DNA of 64,000 nucleotides from Oleispira sp963851095 (GTDB lineage Bacteria > Pseudomonadota > Gammaproteobacteria > Pseudomonadales > Oceanobacteraceae): NCBI GenBank assembly GCA_963851095.1, contig CAWKOX010000007.1:310001-374000 (forward strand), in the 5' to 3' direction. A program made the translations under genes and the position numbers. This document shows positions 25,814 through 33,878 of the stretch, piece after piece; the stretch's first letter is position 1; every line of letters starts with the position of its first letter. A model generated the notes under the pieces. That model did no database searches. It saw only the letters and a program-made list of their open reading frames with translations, and had not been told where the DNA came from.

Positions 25814-26251
25814 ATGCCTTTATTAATCATTTTTATCATCATCCCATTAATTGAATTAGCCGTAATTCTTAAAGTGAACAGCTTTATTGGTATTGGTTGG
25901 ACGCTCGGTTTAATTGTTATCACAGCATTTGTTGGGGTTAAATTATTACGCCAACAAGGCATTAGCACGTTATTACGCGCTAACCAAAAAATGCAGCAAG
26001 GAAAGATTCCAGCGCAAGAAATGGCCGAAGGATTTTTATTAGCGTTGGCAGGGGCATTATTGTTAACGCCAGGGTTTGTGACAGATGCAGCCGGTTTTAC
26101 GCTATTAGTACCGGCAACTCGCAAAGTCCTCGTGCACAAGGTTATTGCTTTTATTACCCCAAGAATGATGAATGGAGGAAGTTTTCAAGCGACCGGCGGT
26201 TTCCAAAGTAGGCGAGTTCAAAGATGTACATTCACAAGATTCGAGTGTTGA
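25814..26251 (+). CDS. fxsA: FxsA family membrane protein, probable C-terminal frameshift
   Basis: Inner-membrane protein with the FxsA core: hydrophobic IIPLIELAVILKV, GWTLGLIVITAFVGVKLLRQQG, the EMAEGFLLALAGALLLTPGFVTDA block, and a short cytoplasmic tail. AGGAGG (25804-25809) is correctly spaced for the ATG at 25814 rather than 25811. The frame ends in an atypical GGFQSRRVQRCTFTRFEC. A different frame of the same DNA, from about 26205 to a stop at 26310-26312, reads VGEFKDVHSQ through ITIEGEYTKDDK. The EGEY ending is typical of FxsA. Hence a frameshift, real or a sequencing error, near 26200-26210. Confidence 0.85.
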   Translation: MPLLIIFIIIPLIELAVILKVNSFIGIGWTLGLIVITAFVGVKLLRQQGISTLLRANQKMQQGKIPAQEMAEGFLLALAGALLLTPGFVTDAAGFTLLVPATRKVLVHKVIAFITPRMMNGGSFQATGGFQSRRVQRCTFTRFEC

Positions 26252-26378
26252 ACGCAGAGATAGCGCGCCAAAGATCACGATTGAAGGTGAATACACCAAG
26301 GACGATAAGTAGATTATTTTTCGTCTGGCCGTTGAAATTTCACCGAAAGACCTTATAGATTAACCATCAATTTATTTC

Positions 26379-26412
26379 AGAGGCCCTAACATTAAACTCA
26401 GGGCCTCTATTT
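26379..26412 (+). terminator. Hairpin in the fxsA-groES gap (terminator or groES leader)
   Basis: A perfect nine-base stem AGAGGCCCT / AGGGCCTCT with a 12-base loop is followed by ATTTT. It can terminate fxsA. It also lies only about 35 bases before groES and downstream of a GTTGAAA (26331-26337) with CCTTATA 13 bases further on, a weak heat-shock-promoter-like pair. If that promoter is used, the hairpin is in the groES leader. Confidence 0.6.
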
Positions 26413-26445
26413 TCCCTCATAGATGAAAATTGGAGAGACTAATAC

Positions 26446-26739
26446 ATGAAAATTCGTCCATTACACGACCGTATTGTTGTTCGCCGTAAAGAAGAAGAGC
26501 AAGCAACTGCGGGTGGAATTATCCTTCCTGGCGCAGCCGCTGAAAAACCGAACCAAGGTGAAGTGGTTGCTGTTGGTACCGGCCGTATTCTTGATAATGG
26601 TTCTGTACAAGCGTTAGCCGTAAAAGAAGGCGATATCGTTGTTTTCGGTAAGTACTCTGGTCAAAACACCATCGATATTGACGGTGAAGAGCTATTAATT
26701 TTGAATGAAAGTGATGTTTACGGCGTAATTGAAGCTTAA
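26446..26739 (+). CDS. groES: Co-chaperonin GroES
   Basis: Ten-kilodalton lid of the GroEL chaperonin, cytoplasmic. It has the N-terminal MKIRPLHDRIVVRRKEEEQ, the mobile loop TAGGIILPGAAAEKPNQGEV, and GEELLILNESDVYGVIE at the C-terminus. At 97 aa it is full length. GGAGAG precedes the ATG. groEL follows after 47 bases in the usual operon. Confidence 0.98.
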   Translation: MKIRPLHDRIVVRRKEEEQATAGGIILPGAAAEKPNQGEVVAVGTGRILDNGSVQALAVKEGDIVVFGKYSGQNTIDIDGEELLILNESDVYGVIEA

Positions 26740-26786
26740 TAATGACAATCACATTTTATAAATCTTACAAATTTTAAGGAAAGAAA

Positions 26787-28436
26787 ATGGCTGCTAAAGA
26801 CGTATTATTTGGTGATAGCGCACGCGCTAAAATGTTAACCGGTGTAAACATTCTTGCCGACGCAGTAAAAGTTACTTTAGGCCCAAAAGGTCGTAACGTT
26901 GTTTTAGAAAAATCATTTGGTGCTCCAACGATTACTAAAGATGGTGTTTCTGTTGCACGTGAAATCGAATTGAAAGACAAGTTCGAAAACATGGGTGCAC
27001 AAATGGTTAAGGAAGTTGCTTCTCAAGCCAACGACCAAGCCGGTGATGGAACAACGACTGCTACAGTATTGGCACAAGCGATCATCAACGAAGGCTTAAA
27101 ATCTGTTGCAGCGGGCATGAACCCAATGGATCTAAAGCGTGGTATTGATAAAGCCACTGCTGCTGTTGTTGAAGCTATTAAAGAACAATCTCAGCCTTGC
27201 CTAGATACCAAAGCGATTGCTCAGGTAGGTACAATCTCTGCAAACGCCGACGAAACTGTGGGTCGTTTAATCGCTGAAGCGATGGAGAAAGTAGGTAAAG
27301 AAGGTGTTATTACCGTTGAAGAAGGCAAAGGCCTTGAAGACGAGCTAGATGTTGTAGAAGGCATGCAGTTTGATCGTGGTTACTTGTCTCCATACTTCAT
27401 CAACAACCAAGAAAAAATGACCGTAGAAATGGAAAATCCATTAATTCTATTGGTTGATAAGAAAATTGATAATCTTCAAGAGTTGTTACCGATTCTTGAG
27501 AACGTAGCCAAGTCAGGTCGCCCATTATTGATCGTTGCTGAAGATGTTGAAGGCCAAGCGCTAGCAACATTGGTAGTGAACAATCTACGTGGTACCTTCA
27601 AAGTAGCTGCGGTTAAAGCCCCTGGTTTTGGTGATCGTCGTAAAGCGATGTTGCAAGACATTGCAATCTTGACCGGCGGCCAAGTGATTTCTGAAGAATT
27701 AGGTATGTCGTTAGAGACTGCTGCTCCAGAAACTTTAGGTACAGCAAGCAAGGTTGTTATCGATAAAGAAAATACGGTAATTGTTGACGGTGCAGGTACT
27801 GAAACTGCAGTTTCTACTCGTGTTGATCAGATCCGTGCTGAAATCGCATCGTCTACTTCTGATTACGATGTTGAGAAGCTACAAGAGCGTGTTGCTAAAC
27901 TTGCTGGCGGTGTAGCCGTGATCAAGGTTGGTGCCGGTTCTGAAATGGAAATGAAAGAGAAGAAAGACCGTGTAGACGACGCACTTCATGCAACGCGCGC
28001 AGCCGTTGAAGAAGGCGTGGTTGCCGGTGGTGGTGTTGCGTTAGTTCGTGCACTGTCTACTGTAACGGTTGTTGGTGATAACGAAGATCAGAATGTGGGT
28101 ATTGCATTAGCACTACGTGCAATGGAAGCTCCGATTCGCCAAATCGCGGGTAACGCTGGCGCTGAAGGTTCAGTGGTTGTGGATAAAGTTAAATCTGGCA
28201 CTGGCAGCTTTGGCTTTAACGCTAGTACAGGTGAATACGGTGATATGATTGCGATGGGTATTTTGGACCCTGCAAAAGTAACGCGTTCATCACTGCAAGC
28301 TGCTGCGTCTATCGCTGGCTTGATGATCACTACAGAAGCTATGGTTGCTGATTTACCGGTTGAAGAGGGCGCTGCAGCTGGTATGCCTGATATGGGTGGC
28401 ATGGGTGGAATGGGCGGTATGCCTGGCATGATGTAA
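26787..28436 (+). CDS. groEL: Chaperonin GroEL
   Basis: Sixty-kilodalton chaperonin subunit, forming the double ring that folds cytosolic proteins with GroES and ATP. It starts MAAKDVLFGDSARAKMLTGV. The ATP-binding GDGTTTATVLAQAI segment is intact, and it ends in the Gly-Met repeat tail (GMGGMGGMPGMM). At 549 aa it is standard. An AAGGAAAG ribosome site precedes it. A strong terminator follows. Confidence 0.98.
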   Translation: MAAKDVLFGDSARAKMLTGVNILADAVKVTLGPKGRNVVLEKSFGAPTITKDGVSVAREIELKDKFENMGAQMVKEVASQANDQAGDGTTTATVLAQAIINEGLKSVAAGMNPMDLKRGIDKATAAVVEAIKEQSQPCLDTKAIAQVGTISANADETVGRLIAEAMEKVGKEGVITVEEGKGLEDELDVVEGMQFDRGYLSPYFINNQEKMTVEMENPLILLVDKKIDNLQELLPILENVAKSGRPLLIVAEDVEGQALATLVVNNLRGTFKVAAVKAPGFGDRRKAMLQDIAILTGGQVISEELGMSLETAAPETLGTASKVVIDKENTVIVDGAGTETAVSTRVDQIRAEIASSTSDYDVEKLQERVAKLAGGVAVIKVGAGSEMEMKEKKDRVDDALHATRAAVEEGVVAGGGVALVRALSTVTVVGDNEDQNVGIALALRAMEAPIRQIAGNAGAEGSVVVDKVKSGTGSFGFNASTGEYGDMIAMGILDPAKVTRSSLQAAASIAGLMITTEAMVADLPVEEGAAAGMPDMGGMGGMGGMPGMM

Positions 28437-28739
28437 TCACAGTGTGATTCTTGTGTTTAGCCTTCTGGTTTCGTTAGAGGGTTAAACCACTGCTTTATCG
28501 CTATAAAAAAGCCGCACTTATTATGTATGTCATCTCTATTTAACAAGAGAATGCTCTATATAAAGTGCGGCTTTTTTGTGCGTGGCTTAAAAAAAACAAT
28601 ACTTTTGTGTAATTTTATGTAACGTTGCGATCTAGAATGTTGAGTTAGATGAGGGGCCATGATCTTATGGGTATTTACTTAGCCCTATTCGTTGGGCTTG
28701 AAATAAAGTAATAGTGCAACATAGAAATATAATAAGCGT
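28437..28739. other. Gene-free spacer between groEL and the MalT-like regulator
   Basis: The first half holds the groEL terminator. The rest is AT-rich and presumably contains the promoter of the downstream regulator. No second promoter or operator could be defended and no small gene was seen. Confidence 0.6.
28510..28577 (+). terminator. Intrinsic terminator of groESL
   Basis: AGCCGCACTT and AAGTGCGGCT form a long-range stem flanked by A-run and T-run. The 43-base loop contains an inner TCTCT/AGAGA hairpin. The symmetry allows termination in both directions. Confidence 0.82.
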
Positions 28740-31475
28740 ATGGCATTAATGAAGACGGCGGCATTCAATTCAGATCAAAAAGCTTGGTTATCCACGCTAG
28801 ACCAGAAGGTGCTTGCTTCTTGGGTTGCTTTGAAGAGCAAGCCGGTCGAATTACCGAATCATTTTTTGGCCCGTCCAGAGTTATTCAATAAGCTCTCTCA
28901 AGGCAAGGCCATTACTTGGTTAGTCGCGCCTGCAGGCTATGGAAAAAGCGTACTATTGAGTGATTGGTACAGCCAGCAAGTTAGCCTGAAGGATAGCGAA
29001 AACGATACCTTAGGTCTGTGGTTAACACTGGACAGCAAAGATAATCATGAAGCATTTTTACTGCGTCATTTGCTAGAAGCCGCTAATACCATGGTATCAG
29101 GAGTAGCGACTGATGCTTTGGCGCATTGGCATGCGACGATGGGCCAGGGGTCTCTTGATTGTGAAGAGGTTTTGTTGCTCTTTTTAGATGAGCTAGCGAG
29201 CTTAAATTGCCCTGTGATTGTTGTCTTAGATAATGTTCATAAAATAGACAATTCTGATGCGTGGCAGGTTCTTCAGTCTTTGATGGCCCAATTACCCGCT
29301 AATATGCGTTTATTAATGGCGTCTCGTTTTACCCCTAAAGCTCTCGGGCGCTTAAGATTAGACCCTCGCTTAGCATTCATTAAACAGCAAGATTTAGCGT
29401 TTAACTTTCAGCAAGTCACTAAGTGGTTATTAAACGCAGGTATTAATGAGCACCAAAAAGCTCTTAATTTAATGGAGCGAATGCAAGGTTGGCCAGCAGG
29501 CTTAGGTCTGTGGTTGATGTGCCGTGAGAATACGAGTTGGCCAGAAGATTTAGGGCATGAAAGAGAGCATTTGGCCGATTATTTAATGGGGGAAGTTCTA
29601 TCGGGGCTTGAACCCGAGCTAAAAGAGTTCTTGATAAAAATCGCGCCGCTGACCAGCTTTAATGAAATTTTATGCAATAAAGTGTTAGATATTGACGACA
29701 GCGGTCGCTTGATCCAACAGCTTGTTCATCACAATCTATTTATTGAAAGTATTGATCAGCGCTCTGGTTGGTTTACCCTACATCCTTTATTAGCAGAATT
29801 ATTGTGCCAGCACAGCAGTGAGCAACAGCGTGAAAAAATTCATCTGGCTGCCTTCCATAGTCTTAAGCAGCAAGGCTTTCGTGTGGAAGCTTTGCAGCAT
29901 GCTAGATTAGGCAAACTGACCCAAGAAGCGGCTCTATGGATCGAAAGTGAAGTTGATCGTATTATTGCCGATTTAGATTTTGCTGCTGTTCTGGCATGGT
30001 GTGATTTTGTCGGCAGTGACATCATCGCAAGCTCAGCTCGACTACAATTAATGCAAATTTGGAGTTTATTATTAACCTATCAGTATGCCGCGGTAGGCAG
30101 ACTGATTAACCAGCTTGATGCACATAAAATTGAACGTGATTTTCCAGGGCAGTTATTGGCTTTGCGGGGCTACATCGCTCGTGGCGAAGGTAATTATTCG
30201 CAAGCTCGAAGCCTGTGTGAACTTGCTTTACGAGAATTGCCCGAAGATCGCTTTCCAATTCGGGTATTGATGTGTTCAACGTTATGCAACATTGAACTGG
30301 TAAGCCAGAAGCCTGAGAATGCTCGCCTTTGGAATCGTTTAGCGCTGGATATTGCTCGACAACATCAAGCGTTGGGGTTAGAAGTATTTTCATTGTTTGA
30401 TTACGCTCGGGTAGAGCAATACCGAGGTCATTTGAATCGCAGTGCGGAAGTGGTTGATCAAGGCTTAGAGTTAACCTTGCGTTTACCGCAACAAGCCCGA
30501 TTATTTCCTCATGCTCGATTAATTATTTATCGTGCTTTCATTCGTTGGTTAAAAGGCGATATAGAAGGCGCTCGCCAAGATGCTTACATTGGCATTAACG
30601 AAGCTAATCGTTGTCGCGATGTGATTGTGCTGTATGGCTATAGCTTATTAGCCTTGATTCATTTGATGAAGCAAGAAGGTAAGGTGGCGTTGGCCACGAT
30701 TGCTGAGGCAGAGCGGCTCATGCAGCGCTGGCAAGTCTCTGAGCAGGTATATCAGGGTTGGATTGCTATCGTTAAAGCGAACATCTGGATGGCTCTTGAT
30801 AAGCAGGAGCGAGCAGAGGAATGCTTAAGCAGAGTTAATGATATTGATGGCCCTACGGGAATAAATCACGCTGAGCTGTTTCCCATGCAGTCTGGCCTAT
30901 ACCAGCTAACCTGTGTGCGCTTATTATTGCAGAAAAAAGATTATACAAAAGTTATTCAATTACTCGATAGTATTGATTTAAAAGCGCAGGCAGGAATCAT
31001 TAAGCTGTTAGCAACGTTGTTTAAAGCAGCAGCCTATGCCTTGAAACATGAAAGTGCCAAAGCAAAGCAAATCTGGCAACAAGGGCTTGAGTTGGCGCAG
31101 CGGGAAAGAATCCAACTGGATATTAGTCAGTTTATTTCACTTAATATTCAAGATCTTGAGCCAATAATTGATTCGACATTGAAGGCTACCGAGATAACGC
31201 AAGTAGTCAGCCCTCATGACGATAAAGTGCATAAAGTAGGCGAGGCAATAGCCCCAGCAGTGACCCCGGCTTTTATAGAAGCTTCTAACCTCAGTGCACG
31301 AGAGCACGAGGTTCTCGGCTTAATCGCGAAAGGCTATTCCAACCAAAGTATCGCGGATCAGCTTTTTATTTCGCTGCATACGGTGAAAACACATGCCCGT
31401 AAAATTAATGCAAAATTAGGCGCTAAAAGTCGTACTCAAGCCATTGTTAAAGCTCAAGAGCAAATGATTATTTAA
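28740..31475 (+). CDS. MalT-like ATP-dependent LuxR-family transcriptional regulator
   Basis: Large signal-transduction ATPase (STAND) regulator. A Walker A motif APAGYGKSVLLSDW lies near residue 65 and a Walker B-like VIVVLDNVHKID near 165. A winged-helix/LuxR-linker region follows, with tetratricopeptide-like helical repeats from about residue 430 to 800. The C-terminal LuxR helix-turn-helix is LSAREHEVLGLIAKGYSNQS. The length of 911 aa matches MalT (about 901 aa), but no maltose gene is near. The inducer and regulon are unknown. It may act with the receiver-like protein 82 bases downstream. Confidence 0.88.
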   Translation: MALMKTAAFNSDQKAWLSTLDQKVLASWVALKSKPVELPNHFLARPELFNKLSQGKAITWLVAPAGYGKSVLLSDWYSQQVSLKDSENDTLGLWLTLDSKDNHEAFLLRHLLEAANTMVSGVATDALAHWHATMGQGSLDCEEVLLLFLDELASLNCPVIVVLDNVHKIDNSDAWQVLQSLMAQLPANMRLLMASRFTPKALGRLRLDPRLAFIKQQDLAFNFQQVTKWLLNAGINEHQKALNLMERMQGWPAGLGLWLMCRENTSWPEDLGHEREHLADYLMGEVLSGLEPELKEFLIKIAPLTSFNEILCNKVLDIDDSGRLIQQLVHHNLFIESIDQRSGWFTLHPLLAELLCQHSSEQQREKIHLAAFHSLKQQGFRVEALQHARLGKLTQEAALWIESEVDRIIADLDFAAVLAWCDFVGSDIIASSARLQLMQIWSLLLTYQYAAVGRLINQLDAHKIERDFPGQLLALRGYIARGEGNYSQARSLCELALRELPEDRFPIRVLMCSTLCNIELVSQKPENARLWNRLALDIARQHQALGLEVFSLFDYARVEQYRGHLNRSAEVVDQGLELTLRLPQQARLFPHARLIIYRAFIRWLKGDIEGARQDAYIGINEANRCRDVIVLYGYSLLALIHLMKQEGKVALATIAEAERLMQRWQVSEQVYQGWIAIVKANIWMALDKQERAEECLSRVNDIDGPTGINHAELFPMQSGLYQLTCVRLLLQKKDYTKVIQLLDSIDLKAQAGIIKLLATLFKAAAYALKHESAKAKQIWQQGLELAQRERIQLDISQFISLNIQDLEPIIDSTLKATEITQVVSPHDDKVHKVGEAIAPAVTPAFIEASNLSAREHEVLGLIAKGYSNQSIADQLFISLHTVKTHARKINAKLGAKSRTQAIVKAQEQMII

Positions 31476-31557
31476 AATAACGCACATTGATAACTTGCTT
31501 TGTATTGTCTATACCTAATGGATAACTAATAATTTTATTAATCGGTATGAGGTCAGC

Positions 31558-32721
31558 ATGGACGCGCGTTATTCAATAATACTCCTTGGTTGCGATAGTC
31601 ATATTAGCCTCAAAAATCAGCTAGATGAATCTTTTGAATCACACTTAATTAAGGATGAAGCTAGCTGTTTACAGGCATTAAGTGCGAGTAGCTATCAGCT
31701 GGTTTTGGCTGATATGTCTTGTCCTTCGGTATTTGATATCTGTCAAAATATAAAATCATCCTTTGAAATCCCGGTTATTTTTGTCAGTTCTATTGATAGT
31801 AATGAAGAGCGATTAGCCGCTTATGATTGCGGCGCAGATGACTATCTCTCGATTGAAGATCTTAAAACCGAATTACATGGTCGTCTAGAGCGATTAATTA
31901 TTAACAAAATTGCTAATGATCAGCTAAAAATGCAACTCGCTCAAGCAACCGAAATGGCCTACATTGCGATGTCAGGCACGAGTGATCTTGGGGTCAATAT
32001 TCAATTTTTATTAGATGTGAATAAATGTGGGAACCTGGATGAGCTAGGCATGAGGGTTTTTCAAGCATTAAAATCTTATGGCCTAAGTTGTAGTTTGCAA
32101 ATGCGCAGTCAGTTTGTCGTAAAAAACATGGAGGCTAATGGCATGTCAAAGTCATTAGAATCTAAACTGCTGTCTGAAATGAAAGACCAAGGTCGTTATG
32201 TCGATTTTGGCCATCGTTCGGTGATGAATTATGAATCGGTTTCTTTATTGGTTAAAAATATGCCGATTGATGATGAGAAGAAATATGGGGCGATTAAAGA
32301 CAATGTTTTTTCATTATTACAGGGTATTGATGCAAGGGTAAAAGCTTTAGATACACTCGATAGCTTAGCCTTAGAGAAAAACTTGGTTCGTAGCTTAACG
32401 ATTAAAATGAAAGATCTTATGTCGTCTGTTGATGAGAGTTATCAGGTCGTCATGAAGGATATCGCGGCGGTTGTTGAAGATATGGCCGATAGCATTGAAG
32501 GCTCAATGCAATACCTTGGAATGAATGAAGAGCAAGAAACTAGTTTGCAAGCGACCATTGAGTTGGCTATTGTCCGGACAAGTAAAGTATTCAATGAAGG
32601 CTTGAACTTGGATAAAGATCTTCATCAGTTTTTAGTCCATATTGATGGCTTGTTTAAAACCGATAAGATTAACCCAGCCCAAATGATAAAAATTATTGAG
32701 AGCTTAGAAAAGCTGGCTTAA
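31558..32721 (+). CDS. Receiver-like domain protein with unknown C-terminal region
   Basis: Residues 1-125 fold as a CheY-like receiver: a beta-strand YSIILLGCD, the putative phosphoacceptor Asp52 in LVLADMSCPS, IPVIFVSS and GCGADDYLSIEDL-like ending (DCGADDYLS). Only one N-terminal acidic residue is seen, and the conserved lysine of the usual YLTKP is absent, so phosphorylation may not occur normally. The remaining 260 residues, possibly a GAF-like core and a helical bundle, carry no HTH, GGDEF, EAL or other recognised output. It follows the MalT-like gene in the same direction. Function is unknown. Confidence 0.7.
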   Translation: MDARYSIILLGCDSHISLKNQLDESFESHLIKDEASCLQALSASSYQLVLADMSCPSVFDICQNIKSSFEIPVIFVSSIDSNEERLAAYDCGADDYLSIEDLKTELHGRLERLIINKIANDQLKMQLAQATEMAYIAMSGTSDLGVNIQFLLDVNKCGNLDELGMRVFQALKSYGLSCSLQMRSQFVVKNMEANGMSKSLESKLLSEMKDQGRYVDFGHRSVMNYESVSLLVKNMPIDDEKKYGAIKDNVFSLLQGIDARVKALDTLDSLALEKNLVRSLTIKMKDLMSSVDESYQVVMKDIAAVVEDMADSIEGSMQYLGMNEEQETSLQATIELAIVRTSKVFNEGLNLDKDLHQFLVHIDGLFKTDKINPAQMIKIIESLEKLA

Positions 32722-32765
32722 TTAAACCTTTAGCCATTCATTTAAATACGTATTCAGCTATTTGG

Positions 32766-33734
32766 CTATTTATTTAAGGAAAGCTCTTCCACTTCACACT
32801 TATCGTGACCTTCCATATCGACTAACCATGGAGGGTTGGGCCTAACCTGCTCAATAACAAAATCAACAAAGCTTCTGACTTTGGCAGATAAATGCCGGTT
32901 GCTCGCATACAAGGTATGAATTGGGTGCGCTTCAAATGGCCAATCACATAATATTGGAATCAAGTTTTTGCTCTTGATCGCAGAAGCCGCAATTAATACC
33001 GGCAGTGCTGTGATGCCTGCACCCGATAAAGCGAGTGTATAAAGACTTGAAAGATCGTTCACTTTTAAGCGAGGCTTAATATTGACGTTAATTTCTTGTG
33101 CGTTAGGCCCCTTTAAAGACCACTGTGTCCAGCCTGTCGCAGAGATCACCTGATGATTCTGAATGTCATTTGGGTGCATGGGCTTACCAAAGCGTTCGAT
33201 ATATTCTGAACTTGCACAAAGAATGGCTTTCACGTCGCCAAGATAGCGACCAATAAGAGATGAGTCTTCTAAATGCCCCACGCGAAAAGCAACATCGATT
33301 CCGTCTTGTACTAAGTCCAGCAGTTGATCGGTTAAAATTAAATCGATATTAACCTGCGGGTGCAGCTCCATATATTCGGCAATCAACCCTGATAAAACGG
33401 TTGAACCAAACAACACTGGGGCAGTAATGCGAAGTGTGCCGCTAGGCGTACTCTGCATTTGGGTAACGGCTGTATTGGCTTCTTCAATATCACCGAGAAT
33501 ACGAGCGCAGTGTTCGTGATAGGCGCTACCGGTATCGGTAAGGCTGAGGCTACGGGTTGTGCGTTGAATTAGTCTTACACCTAAGCGTTCTTCTAGCTGA
33601 GTGATTTTACGGCTAACGGTCGACTTAGGTAAGCCTAAGGCTTTAGCGGCACCTGTGAAGCTACCGGATTCGACCACACGAACAAATATGGCCATTTCAT
33701 TTAAATCGAATTCTTCTCGTTTACCGATCAGCAT
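32766..33734 (-). CDS. LysR-family transcriptional regulator
   Basis: An N-terminal winged HTH (FVRVVESGSFTGAAKALGLP, STVSRKITQLEERLGVRL) is followed by the LysR substrate-binding domain (ITAPVLFGSTVLSGLIAEYM). It resembles the AaeR/DsdC-like subgroup often annotated generically. No divergent partner gene is adjacent: the TonB receptor upstream is codirectional. The regulated genes are therefore not evident. The convergent receiver-like gene ends 44 bases away. Confidence 0.9.
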   Translation of the reverse strand: MLIGKREEFDLNEMAIFVRVVESGSFTGAAKALGLPKSTVSRKITQLEERLGVRLIQRTTRSLSLTDTGSAYHEHCARILGDIEEANTAVTQMQSTPSGTLRITAPVLFGSTVLSGLIAEYMELHPQVNIDLILTDQLLDLVQDGIDVAFRVGHLEDSSLIGRYLGDVKAILCASSEYIERFGKPMHPNDIQNHQVISATGWTQWSLKGPNAQEINVNIKPRLKVNDLSSLYTLALSGAGITALPVLIAASAIKSKNLIPILCDWPFEAHPIHTLYASNRHLSAKVRSFVDFVIEQVRPNPPWLVDMEGHDKCEVEELSLNK

Positions 33735-33878
33735 GTATTCCGCCCTAGGCTAGATTGCACTGGTGAGTAGCTAATGTAGGGTTGAATTAGAATAAAACAA
33801 CCCTAAGTCGGGATTATATCGATCAGGTTACTACCTTTCTCGATTGATATTTAGTGTTATAAACAGATCTTCATCTGT

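Noticed and set aside
26519..26752. Minus-strand frame opposite groES
   Set aside because: Shadow of a highly conserved gene with no independent support.
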